NCBI GenBank assembly: GCA_002811645.1
Contig: PDIP01000082.1
Span: forward strand, 112,580 to 176,579
Reading direction: 5' to 3'
DNA length: 64,000 bases
From: Corallochytrium limacisporum
Lineage: Eukaryota > Opisthokonta
A program made the position numbers and the translations under genes. The number at the start of each line of letters is the position of its first letter. The first letter of the stretch is position 1. The notes beneath the pieces were generated by a model that was not told the origin of the DNA, searched no databases, and saw only the letters and a program-made list of their open reading frames with translations. Positions 9,770-18,477 of this stretch are shown one piece after another.

Positions 9770-11440
9770 CTCCTTCCACCTCACCGTGGCTGGGATACGG
9801 CTGAAGGTAGGCGATCAGCGGCCCAAAACAAAGGAAAAAAAGAGAGAGAGAGAAAAAGGGAGCTAAATTTTACTTCTCTTGGGAGTTATTTTCTTAAACT
9901 TCCCGCTTCCCAAGATCAAATTTTTTCCAGTTCTTTTATTATCGAAAATGGTGGAACACACGATCGCTCAGACCCCAAAATGGAAGGAATGATAGGAGAA
10001 ATGCAGCAGAAACCACGGTGGAAATTTTTTCTTATCCTCCCCGCTCTCGTACCATTCAAGAGAAAGAAGAGAAATTTTTCTCGGCTCCCGCGACCCTCTC
10101 TCCGTACTTTTAGTACTGCACACATTTGAATCAGAGCAGCACTGCAACACTTCGAGCGGTACCAGAGCAAGAGAAAAACGCGGGCCGGCCCTGCGCTGGA
10201 CGGACTCACAACCGAGGAGCCGGGAACCGGGGAGGACAGTGCGGGGCAGTAGAGGAAATGAAACCTGGACAGTAAAAGCCCAAAGGGGACGATCCGATCC
10301 AAGCGAGCGATAGAGAGCTGGAGCCCGGGAGCAAAGGCGAGGGAAGAAAACGGTTAGGGGGGAGAATTGGGCAGGTAAAAGACGGGACCTTGAGAGCCGA
10401 GAGCGCCCATGCCCGCCTACTACTCCCACCGCAAAACCAAACCAAACCAAAAAGAATTTTAAAAGGAAAGAAAGAAAGAAAGGGGGGAGGAGCATATGAA
10501 TATTAGCAAGCAAAAAAGGGAACGAAGAAAGAAGAAGAAGAAACAGGAAAAAATGTAGTTCAGTTTTGTTTTTTTTTATTTTTCTGCATAGCCCCGGTGT
10601 GTGCTCACGGGGCAATCCCAAGGCCAGGTATTTTTAACCCCAAGAGCGGGTCAGGATAAAGGCGAAAAAAGAAACGAAAAAATACACGACCAGAACTGGC
10701 GATTTGCCAGCGCCCCGCACGGGGCCAAAAACCCCGGGGCTTGGGGGCGGGAGGACACTGGGAAGAGCGATGGGAAAGAGAAAAAGTCCCAAGGGTCCAA
10801 ATTTAATCGGGGCGGGACACCCTTTGCGGGGAGAAAAGCCTCGTGCCCGGTCCACACACCATTTCGACAGGATCACGGAAAGAGATGGATTGTTGCGATG
10901 GTAATTTGATAGTAAATGTACTGAAGTGACATTCCTAATTTGATAGCCTCTGCCAAAAGTATCGCACCACTGTGTTTTTTTTAGAGCGCGCTACCTCTGG
11001 TGGGACCTTCCCCCCCCCCTACCGCCCAAACCTCCTATGCCCCCGACCGTGCCTTTGCACAGTTTCTACTGGCAGTACAAAAAGTATAGAGAAAAACAAC
11101 TTACCACGGGCGTACAAGAATAGTGCCTTGGGGTCAGGTTCCGGTCAGCAGAGGCCAAGTGGCGAAAACGGAGGGTGAGGTCCCGAGACAGGCAAGTTGT
11201 GCTCGGGTCGGTGGATCCGTCCATTGAAGAATGCAGCATGCAAAACAAAGCATCAAAGACCTAACAGAGGCTGGACGTGAACGTAAATTCACCTACGTCA
11301 CCTCCATGTGCATCACGTTGACGTTGAATGACACATCGTGAGCTGCCTGCCTTTGGAATCGCGAACCACTCCCCAAAGATGTGTGCCGGGGGTTCGGGAC
11401 AGACCCGCACTTACACACACACCCAAAGAGAGAAGAGACA

Positions 11441-11452
11441 CAGAGAGAGAGA

Positions 11453-11505
<53 letters not shown>
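11441..11505. repeat. GA microsatellite
   Basis: An interrupted (GA)n run of about 65 bp in the spacer. It creates long spurious open frames on both strands (ERERER / SLSLSL). Confidence 0.95.
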
Positions 11506-11873
11506 TGAGCAGTGGTGGTCGGGGAGGAGGGGAGAGTTTGGTGGTGGGCGAAAGGAGGAGAAGGAGAGCGGGCGGAGTGGCAAGGCGACGGATGATGGCC
11601 CTTTCTAACCGGAGGCCAATCAATTGGCTTGCTGCCCTTTGAAGGCAAAAAAAAAAAAAAACCGACAAGGGAGAAGTAACTGACGCATGCGCGCGAGGAG
11701 ATTACGGCGGAAACCGGTGGAGGGGGAAGGGTAGAGATACGGCGGAAGGCGAAAATTGGGAGCCCATTATGTACTGATTGAGTACAGAACGGGTGGTGTA
11801 GATAAAACCGTTCGGGCAAATGAGAGGAGGCGATTGGAGACGGTGACACCCAAATGAGAGGGGCTGAGGGGCT

Positions 11874-12170
11874 TTATCTGCCGCAGTTGGTAGTGCAAAT
11901 GTACTGAAGTATTGGAGAACCGTGTATCGGGCTGAACGGACCCCGTTGCATGTAAATCGGTGGGAGGCGACGGGAGTTGATGGTTGTCATAATCACATCG
12001 ACGACCTCATCATTAGGATCTGCTGTATCTGCGGCGAAGTGTGCGCACAATAATGTGGTTAAAGAGCTGGTGAAACGGGTCTGGCGATCTCTTCCTGTGT
12101 GTCGCAAAACTTGATCATTGGGATTGTGAACATTCGGACTGTGCTTGAAGATAAGGTATGGGTAGTGTTG
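11874..12170 (-). other. Possible coding exon in a non-repetitive island
   Basis: A minus-strand frame of about 100 codons without an ATG. It includes FAADTADPNDEVVDVIMTT and ends at TNCGR-stop. A pyrimidine-rich acceptor-like GGTTCTTGTCTTGAG lies at its 5' edge. The opposite strand has a 44-codon ATG frame (MVVIITSTTSSLGSAVSAAK). At most one is real; neither matches a family I know. Confidence 0.15.
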
Positions 12171-12707
12171 ATATTCTCAAGACAAGAACCACAGCCGCAG
12201 AGGAATCTGTTATATCATAAGAATAATCTCTTCTCGATCCTGGAAGCATGCATTCTGGAACATGCTCGGTAGCATGGACTTGTCCTGGGAACTATGCTAC
12301 CGCCTGACTTATCTTATTTCCTACATCCATCAATGGATGTCCGTGCGTACCTTACGGTGACTTCCCCAGCTCGCTATTGTGGAGGAAGGGGGGGTGACGA
12401 CCGGACGGTATTTTGGCTGTGCGCAGGAAGGTTGGAGGGAGAAGACCCCGGGGGGAGGGGGTTGGCTTTCAAATTTTCGCGCCGGAAAAGCCAGTCTTGC
12501 CCACTTGCGTGTGCACGTAGGTTCCAAACTGGACAACCAAATATTTGAACTGTGTACATACTTTATAAACCCTCCCCAACCCACCCGGGGGGGGGGGGTA
12601 GGGGGGGAACTCCTTCATCTCGGAAAATTGGTGGGGGGGGAGAGGTCGAATTCAGTATACGGAATTGATTGTGGCATTTCGGGCCCATTCCGCACAGAGT
12701 CTCGACT

Positions 12708-13661
12708 TCACTCTCCCTTGCGCTTCTTAGCAAGTTCCTGGGCCATCGCATCAAAGGCCCTTGCAGGGTCACCGCTGACAAAGCGACCAGCTAGAACAGT
12801 GGTTTCTTCGTCGTTGGCTTTGTTCATGCCTTCGCGGTAGCCGATGTTTAGTAACTGTTTGCCATGGACCAAAGAATCTGTGGGGTACTCGGCAATTCGG
12901 TCGGTGATCTTCTTCAATTCTTCCTCGAACTTGTCATCATCAAATACTCGACTCACCATACCAGCCTGATGCATTTCCTCGGCAGTCATGATCTTGCCGG
13001 CGAGTAGGACATCGCCGGCAATTTGACGACCCATGATTCTCGGAAAGGTAAAGGACGACGTACCTTCCGGCGCAAGGCCAAGCTTCATGAATGGTGCACT
13101 CATGTATGCCGAGCGTGTCGCGTAGATCATGTCAAAGGTACCTAGAACTGCTGCCATGATGCCAATCACAGGACCGTTCATACCACAGATCAGAGGTTTG
13201 GAGAAGTTGCCAAAGGCCCGGGCCATCTTTGCGGAACCATTTGCGATTGTAGACCGCGCATGGTGATACGCCTCGCCGGGCGTGCCATCATACTTGGCAG
13301 CACTGTACAAAAGACCATCTGGCTCAGATGCCTGATTTACGTCTGCTCCTGTTGACAAGAAGCGACCCGTGCCACGGAGGACCAGGCACTTCACTCGCGG
13401 GTCCTGATCCGCGTCCCGCAGCATGGCACTGGTTTGGTCATACATCTCCCACCGGATAGCATTGCCTTGCTTTGGCCTGTTCAAAGTCATGGTTGCAATC
13501 CCGTTAGGAGCTACATCGTAGAGAATTTGATCTTGCGCGTTTTCCGCAACTTCTGCGGAGCTTGCGTACGACCTTGCTGCAACCAAACCGCCAGCCACTG
13601 GCCTGAAGCTCTGGGCGCTGATTCTACGACCCGCAGTCGGGACAAGTTTCGTTACCAACAT
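12708..13661 (-). CDS. Mitochondrial enoyl-CoA isomerase/hydratase (ECI2-like crotonase)
   Basis: This 317-residue crotonase-fold protein has a typical presequence, basic and acid-free, ending in an RSYASSA context that resembles a processing-peptidase site (residue about 31). The fold has the family landmarks: oxyanion-hole segment FLSTGADVNQ (about 101-110), GMNGPVIGIMAAVLG (160-174) and APFMKLGLAPEGTSSF (189-204). The latter resembles the segment around the catalytic glutamate of delta3,delta2-enoyl-CoA isomerases (here Glu199). The likely role is beta-oxidation of unsaturated acyl-CoA in the mitochondrial matrix. There is no C-terminal SKL-type peroxisomal signal (ends KKRKGE). Hydratase activity cannot be excluded. 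The 3' end faces a C/G homopolymer block. Confidence 0.88.
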   Translation of the reverse strand: MLVTKLVPTAGRRISAQSFRPVAGGLVAARSYASSAEVAENAQDQILYDVAPNGIATMTLNRPKQGNAIRWEMYDQTSAMLRDADQDPRVKCLVLRGTGRFLSTGADVNQASEPDGLLYSAAKYDGTPGEAYHHARSTIANGSAKMARAFGNFSKPLICGMNGPVIGIMAAVLGTFDMIYATRSAYMSAPFMKLGLAPEGTSSFTFPRIMGRQIAGDVLLAGKIMTAEEMHQAGMVSRVFDDDKFEEELKKITDRIAEYPTDSLVHGKQLLNIGYREGMNKANDEETTVLAGRFVSGDPARAFDAMAQELAKKRKGE

Positions 13662-13900
13662 GATTCAATCTAGTTCAGCTTTCTACCGATCTACAGACCG
13701 TTTACTTCAACATTACACGCAACCACCGGAACGCCCACACGACTTTCCCTTCAAATACGTGGCACACTGGCCGGACGATCTAAAAATAAAATGGTGTTCC
13801 ACGGTCACCGCAAGCGCCCCCCCCCCCTCCCCCCCCTTCTCCCTTTCGTCTGTCGTTTTCATTCCCTGTCCAACCAAACCTCCCTCGGGATCTATTAGCA

Positions 13901-14083
13901 ATGTCCGGTACTTCGATCATATGCACAACACTGGCCGGTGGGATTGAGTGCATGAGAGGTGAGACCGCAGGTGCCCTACTGGGTCCCAGGAAGACCTTAC
14001 TGCTGGCCCGGCAAATACGGCTGCGTAATCATTCGACGAAGCCACCGGTGGTACTGAAGGGCATAGTGGAGAAGACACCATAG
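13901..14083 (+). CDS. Small hypothetical protein (60 aa)
   Basis: An ATG-initiated frame beginning MSGTSIICTTLAGG. The N-terminal half is neutral to hydrophobic and the C-terminal half basic (GPRKTLLLARQIRLRNHS). Composition is ordinary and not low-complexity, and it ends six bases before the stop of the opposite-strand ORF at 14089, as convergent genes might. A donor-like GAGAG|GTGAGAC lies inside, so it may be a first exon instead. No family recognised. Confidence 0.3.
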   Translation: MSGTSIICTTLAGGIECMRGETAGALLGPRKTLLLARQIRLRNHSTKPPVVLKGIVEKTP

Positions 14084-14088
14084 TGAAA

Positions 14089-14400
14089 CTATGGAATCTG
14101 GTCGGTACCCCCCTCCTTTTTTTTCTCGTTGTGCCTCCCACCCCCTCTCCGTTCCGTGCGGAAAGAAAATGGGAGTCCAGTTTCAATGGGGGGCACAGCC
14201 AATAAGTGTTCCAGTTTTCTTGTTGAGTTTGCGGGGTCCGTAATATTTGGCTCTTTCGAATACCGCTCGTGATATTTGTGGCCAAGGTGTCCGTTTTTGG
14301 TACCCAAGCCATAGAAAAGCAGGATTGGAATATTCCGGGCAGCTTTTGGCGCAAACAAGGGAACAGAATCAAAAATTGGTACATTCACTATAGGAACCAT
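14089..14400 (-). CDS. Small hypothetical protein (103 aa), one of three competing frames
   Basis: It starts at the ATG of the palindromic CCATGG (14398-14400) and begins MVPIVNVPIFDSVPLFAPKA. The first 75 or so residues look like ordinary globular protein; the end runs through a T8/A8 tract (EKKKEGG) and may be wrong. Two rival readings overlap: a plus frame at 14233-14526 with no ATG (contains WNIPGSFWRKQGN), and a plus ATG at 14398 (MAGTAPERFREMSYAW) that reaches a possible intron 14492-14549 (GTAACG...CGCTGCGCAG) and then ends after ten codons. I cannot choose firmly between them. Confidence 0.3.
   Translation of the reverse strand: MVPIVNVPIFDSVPLFAPKAARNIPILLFYGLGTKNGHLGHKYHERYSKEPNITDPANSTRKLEHLLAVPPIETGLPFSFRTERRGGGRHNEKKKEGGTDQIP
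14379..14391 (+). promoter_or_regulatory. Recurrent spacer 13-mer, exact copy
   Basis: GTACATTCACTAT. One of four exact copies in the window; see the others and the findings. Function unknown; it has initiator-like TCACTAT. Confidence 0.5.
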
Positions 14401-14747
14401 GGCAGGCACCGCACCCGAAAGATTCCGCGAAATGTCGTACGCGTGGAGTGGAAGCCGAAGCCCAAAACGCCGCGAAGAATTTCAAAAGTAACGTGCAAAT
14501 CGCAAGTACGCCTCGGGGTCTCTTGACTCTCGCGCTTTCGCTGCGCAGCCACCAGGATAATATGGCGCTGAGTTCTTGAACATGCGCGAGCAATTTCTTC
14601 TTTGGTGCTTTCGTGAACATGAACTATGGAACATGATAGGTTAAGAAACAAAAGGTACTTTAAACAGGAACACTCATCAACAGTGGGCTTGTCAGCTTGG
14701 TGACTACGCAATGGTTTTCAGGTTTAAGTGAAATACAAGCATTCAAC

Positions 14748-15644
14748 ATGCCCGAATCTACTGCAGAAAAGAGCACTGATGCTTCCGGCAAGCGTACTGT
14801 TCTCGAAGTGGACGCAGACACCGATCGGTTCAACGAAGTTCTTCGGGAAAACTTGCCGCAATACATGATCAACTGCCTCGTCGCTGCCGGTTTTGATAGC
14901 GAGGAACTGATTTCCAGTCTCCGGGTGCGGCCTCTACGCGGCACAACTTCTGATGATGATCTTGCTGCTATTGAAGACTACGTGGAGGAAGCTCTTCGTA
15001 ACGATAAGGAATACACCGGTCCCACCCCCATTCGTGATGGTGTGCCGTTCCGATTCTTGATCGGCCACCGCAGGAAGCTCGCCCTGTTTGTTATGCACTT
15101 GCAGCAGAAGAATGCAGCGTCCTTGCGCAAAAAGAGGCGCGGATTTTCTAGTGGCATATCTAGTCATGGTGTAACGACTGACCCTGATACCATGCTGGCT
15201 AGGCTAAGTGACGCGCTCGGTATCTGGTGCGTGAAGCAGAAGGAAGACCGCCTGCGCTATCTGGTGGAAGGCCGTGACTACCAGGTACAGATTAAGACAC
15301 AGAAGGGACGAAGTGAAGCTCGCTGCTTGTGCAACCACTGCAACAAGAGTTTCTTGTTGTCCACATCCGGTGACCGGTCGGTTCCAATTATATCAAATTT
15401 CACCAAGCATATTAAGGGCTGCAGCGAATACATTCTCAACTGGCAGAACGAAAACTTCGGCAAGACGGGCGGTAAGGACGGTGAGGCACCCACCCCTGCA
15501 GTGCCGAAATATGGACCCCAGGGAACAGACAAAGAGCCGGGTGAGAAGGAACCTGGAACCCCAGCGAAGAGCACCCCCGCTAAACCAACTCAAGGCTCCA
15601 CGGCTACCCCAACCAGAAAGGGCGTCAGTTCTTTGCCACCTTAA
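14748..15644 (+). CDS. Uncharacterised protein with a C-x2-C...H-x3-C motif
   Basis: A 298-residue protein starting at the ATG of MPESTAEKSTDASGK; the 17 in-frame codons before it lack an ATG. Three parts are visible: an N-terminal helical region (FNEVLRENLPQYMINCLVAAG, about 27-90) that could be a SAM-like domain; a basic middle; and a finger-like segment RCLCNHCNKSFLL...FTKHIKGC (about 205-243) whose Cys/Cys/His/Cys pattern resembles BED or C2HC fingers. The C-terminus is a disordered P/T/K/G tail. This suggests a nuclear DNA-binding or adaptor protein, but no family is certain. An acceptor-like GGTTTTCAG at 14713-14721 hints at a leader intron. Confidence 0.72.
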   Translation: MPESTAEKSTDASGKRTVLEVDADTDRFNEVLRENLPQYMINCLVAAGFDSEELISSLRVRPLRGTTSDDDLAAIEDYVEEALRNDKEYTGPTPIRDGVPFRFLIGHRRKLALFVMHLQQKNAASLRKKRRGFSSGISSHGVTTDPDTMLARLSDALGIWCVKQKEDRLRYLVEGRDYQVQIKTQKGRSEARCLCNHCNKSFLLSTSGDRSVPIISNFTKHIKGCSEYILNWQNENFGKTGGKDGEAPTPAVPKYGPQGTDKEPGEKEPGTPAKSTPAKPTQGSTATPTRKGVSSLPP

Positions 15645-15710
15645 ACCCGAAATAGGATATCAATATCACTTTCCAAACAGGATATAGTCCCATCACACAT
15701 CGTTATACAT

Positions 15711-15794
15711 CTATCCATGTTCGATTTTGCTCACATGTTTGAGCATCTTGTTCATGTCCTCTTGCAAGTCATGGAACATCTCAAAACGAGTCAT
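15711..15794 (-). other. Very short ORF downstream of the 885-aa gene
   Basis: A 27-codon ATG frame, MTRFEMFHDLQEDMNKMLKH and seven more residues, lies 25 bp beyond the stop of the minus-strand gene at 15820. Its helical, charged composition is unlike random sequence. It could be a downstream ORF, a last exon reached by alternative splicing, or chance. Confidence 0.2.
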
Positions 15795-15819
15795 GGCCAA
15801 TTGTATTTAGATTATTGCA

Positions 15820-18477
15820 TTACGCCGATTGTTCGGTCATAGATGTGTAGGAGAGAGCATTCTTAACAGCCACATCGACAATGTTGTGGGCAGTCCTTTC
15901 GTTCTCCTTTTGTTCCTGCTTCTTAGCTTTGGACTGTTCTTTTCGCTCTTTGGTTTTAGCTTGACGCTCTCGCTTTTCCTTCAACTTGGCCTCCTTGGCA
16001 GCCTCCTTGGCCTCTTTCTTATCGTCAGCCTTGGCCTCCTTCTTGTCCTCTGCCTTGATGTCCCTCTTGTCGTCGGTGTTTACATCCTTCTTGCCGTCCT
16101 TTTTCGCGTCCTTCTTATCATTGTTCTTACCGTCCTTTTTGGCGTCCTTCCTGGCATCTTTCTTGTCGTCCTTCTTGTCTGCCTTCTTCTCGGGTTTGAC
16201 ATCCTTCTTCTCGGGTTTGACATCCTTCTTCTCAGGCTTGCTGTCCTTCCTGTCCGACTTACCATCCTTCTTTCCCTTTTCCGGTTTCCTGTCTTCTAAC
16301 TTAGACTTTCCATTGCCATCCTTACCCTTCTTCTTTTCATTGTTGCCGTTGCTTCCGTTATCTGCTTTGGGCGGACGAAAGAGAACAGGTGCAGCGTTGG
16401 ACCCGATGGTCGAAGGGAAGGATGTGTCCTTTTTGTTGCGACCACCTTTTGTACCATCATTGACGGCCCTTTCCTGGCCCTTCTTGTTCTTGCCCTTTCC
16501 GTCCCTAGTAGGTGGTGCGTCTTCCTTGAAAATTTTGCCTTCCTTGACATTTCCAACGACCATCACGGTGGTGGCCGTGATACCGCCCGTCTGACCAGGT
16601 GCACGAACTCGTACTTGTGTTACCATCTCATCCTTTGGACCATCTTTACCAAAGCCTGGGCGCACCTTTCCCCCACTCTGTAGCCCTTGGTCTTCCTTGG
16701 TTTTCTTTGTATCCTTTGTTCGGCGTTCGTTTATGACATCACGAAGATCCTTATCGTTACCACGTTGATTTTGCCCTTGACCAATCCGCCCCTCGCCGTT
16801 TGCTTGCTCCTCGACAACATCATTATTGACTTCGTCATCCTGGCTCTGACCACCTTTGCGGGGCTCCCAAGGTTCTAGCATTCCCATTGAGATGTAGTGT
16901 TCCAGAATCTCCGGCTTGGTCAAGCCAAGGATATCCTGTGCCTCACGCACGGTCGCATAGTAAAGCTGGACTCGTCCAAGCTCATCGTAATACTCCAGCG
17001 GCAGACGCAGGTGGCCTTGCGCGTCCTTGTATGCCTTGTAGGGGTTGGCAGGCACTTCTTGACCCGCATCCAGTGCACGGTCGTTGATACCCATGGATCC
17101 TGATCCAGCTCCATAACTACCATCGTTGCTGTGTGGTCCGTAGCTGCCCCCGACATCCAAGGATTGATCGTTCAGACCCATTCGACCACCCGGGCCAGAT
17201 AGGCCACGTCCCGGATCCTGCCCGTAATTAGCACGTCCAGCGACATCTCCTAGGTTGTTCTGAACTCCGACACCGTACGGAGCTTCATACCCCATGTCCT
17301 GGTACACGTCCGGCATGCCACCGTCTGAGACTGGGAACGACTGCTGGCGGGCTGCTGTGAGTCCCGTCTCGAGTAGTCCATTGTCGATCATGGGTGTCGG
17401 TGTCATCCCCATAAAATCTGATCGGTACTGCTGGTTATCTGCTTGTGGCTGGAAACCAAATCCAGCACCCTGTGCTGCACCCATGCCAAAAGTCATTCCA
17501 AAATTTGCCGCAGGCCAACGCGCATTCATGGCAGTGTTCGCCGGATATCCGTAGCTTTCTCGCTGGCTTACTGATTGCCAGTTGTTCTGCTGGAAATTGT
17601 TCCACTGGCCACCAGTATTACCCACATCATTTCCGTAGAATTGATTGTTGGGAACTTCTTGGTCATTCACATCCTTGCCCATGTCGTCATTTTTGGTACC
17701 CTGCATGTCGTTCGCTTCCTGACTCGGATCATCTTGACGTTTCCTCTGCGCAGCTGCCCGTGCCCCCCAATCATCAGTTTCATTAGATGCATTGGCATTT
17801 ACCCGTGACGGGCTACGCTTAGCGTCCTTGCTGTTCCCTCCTTGCATTGCGTTGAATTGAGGAGGCATCAAAGGCAGCGGCATGTTCGGATCGAAACCTC
17901 CGCTAAGAGGTGCCGCAAGGATGCTTGAGGTTGCATCCTGCAAGAAGCTGTCAATGTGTTGCTGAAATTCTGCGTCAACGGTCGGAGGAATAAGTGGGGC
18001 CGGAGGATTTGTATTCTTTCCTGTTCCGCCATTGCTTGATCCAGTCGTCGCTCCGCCCGCTGCTTGAACGTCAGAATCCTTTGTTGTCGCAGTCGTAGCG
18101 TTCTCCAAACGCGCACTTGATAAGGTAGCTGTTCCCTGCCCCCGTAGTGCACTGGCGTACGAACCCATGCGTCCCGAAGACCCCGATGAAGACGGTTGGG
18201 ATACAGCTCCCTGGCTAGCGGCAATGTTCGATCCCGAAGTTGACCGGGTAAACGAAGACGTGGCAGCACGGGCTGCGGTTGCTCCTGGGGTAGGAGGTGG
18301 ACCCAGAGGTGTTGTTCCCGCCCGGGAAGAACGACCACGGTAGGTACCGCTGGTTGGTCTTCCTCTGGATGCCGGTGCTCCGTAGCCGTCTCTTCGGTAC
18401 CCGCTCGCGGGCTTTGAACCGAAGCCGGAGCCAGGTCGCCCGCTGCTGGTCCTCGATGACCCTGGACCTGTATTCAT
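15820..18477 (-). CDS. 885-residue low-complexity protein with a lysine-rich tail
   Basis: The N-terminal ~130 residues are Gly/Ser/Arg/Thr-rich (RPGSGFGSKPASGYRRDGYG). The middle is Asn/Gln/Gly/Met-rich. A short conserved-looking segment at about 495-540 (YYDELGRVQLYYATVREAQD...LTKPEILEHYISMG) is the only part that looks folded. The C-terminal 200 residues are Lys/Asp/Glu-rich with tandem KPEKKDV units and many DKKDAKKDGKK variants. The RG-rich head and KKD tail suggest an RNA- or nucleolus-associated scaffold, by inference only. It starts at the ATG at 18475-18477. The repeats and the single exon are plain in the sequence. Confidence 0.75.
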   Translation of the reverse strand: MNTGPGSSRTSSGRPGSGFGSKPASGYRRDGYGAPASRGRPTSGTYRGRSSRAGTTPLGPPPTPGATAARAATSSFTRSTSGSNIAASQGAVSQPSSSGSSGRMGSYASALRGQGTATLSSARLENATTATTKDSDVQAAGGATTGSSNGGTGKNTNPPAPLIPPTVDAEFQQHIDSFLQDATSSILAAPLSGGFDPNMPLPLMPPQFNAMQGGNSKDAKRSPSRVNANASNETDDWGARAAAQRKRQDDPSQEANDMQGTKNDDMGKDVNDQEVPNNQFYGNDVGNTGGQWNNFQQNNWQSVSQRESYGYPANTAMNARWPAANFGMTFGMGAAQGAGFGFQPQADNQQYRSDFMGMTPTPMIDNGLLETGLTAARQQSFPVSDGGMPDVYQDMGYEAPYGVGVQNNLGDVAGRANYGQDPGRGLSGPGGRMGLNDQSLDVGGSYGPHSNDGSYGAGSGSMGINDRALDAGQEVPANPYKAYKDAQGHLRLPLEYYDELGRVQLYYATVREAQDILGLTKPEILEHYISMGMLEPWEPRKGGQSQDDEVNNDVVEEQANGEGRIGQGQNQRGNDKDLRDVINERRTKDTKKTKEDQGLQSGGKVRPGFGKDGPKDEMVTQVRVRAPGQTGGITATTVMVVGNVKEGKIFKEDAPPTRDGKGKNKKGQERAVNDGTKGGRNKKDTSFPSTIGSNAAPVLFRPPKADNGSNGNNEKKKGKDGNGKSKLEDRKPEKGKKDGKSDRKDSKPEKKDVKPEKKDVKPEKKADKKDDKKDARKDAKKDGKNNDKKDAKKDGKKDVNTDDKRDIKAEDKKEAKADDKKEAKEAAKEAKLKEKRERQAKTKERKEQSKAKKQEQKENERTAHNIVDVAVKNALSYTSMTEQSA

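Larger units (their letters stand above)
8606..12707. other. Long low-complexity spacer
   Basis: Four kilobases with no gene I can support. Contents in order: ordinary sequence to 9470; an assembly gap; purine-rich sequence; a short GC hairpin (GCCCCG/CGGGGC) at 10592-10613; a GA microsatellite at 11441-11505; an ordinary island at 11870-12340; and G-runs at 12585-12630. Two near copies of the recurrent motif lie on the minus strand (10909-10921, 11891-11904). A donor-like CCCGTG|GTAAGTTG with a pyrimidine-rich tract and CCAG lies on the minus strand at about 11104-11065. Open frames across the gap are artefacts. Confidence 0.6.
13662..14747. other. Spacer with small candidate genes
   Basis: Between the isomerase start and the gene at 14748 lie a C-rich tract (13819-13840), a 60-codon plus ORF (13901-14083), a T8 run (14114-14121), and a 14230-14530 block open in three overlapping frames around a CCATGG. 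One exact copy of the recurrent 13-mer is at 14379-14391. Confidence 0.5.

Noticed and set aside
9290-10129. Long frames across the N gap
   Set aside because: They stay open only because N codons are not stops, and the flanks are homopolymers.
9968-10621. 217-codon minus ORF rich in Leu/Phe/Ser
   Set aside because: It opens at TTG and translates purine-rich plus-strand sequence; no helix pattern typical of membrane proteins and no ATG near the start.
11328-11849. ORFs of Arg/Glu or Ser/Leu repeats
   Set aside because: They are translations of the GA microsatellite.
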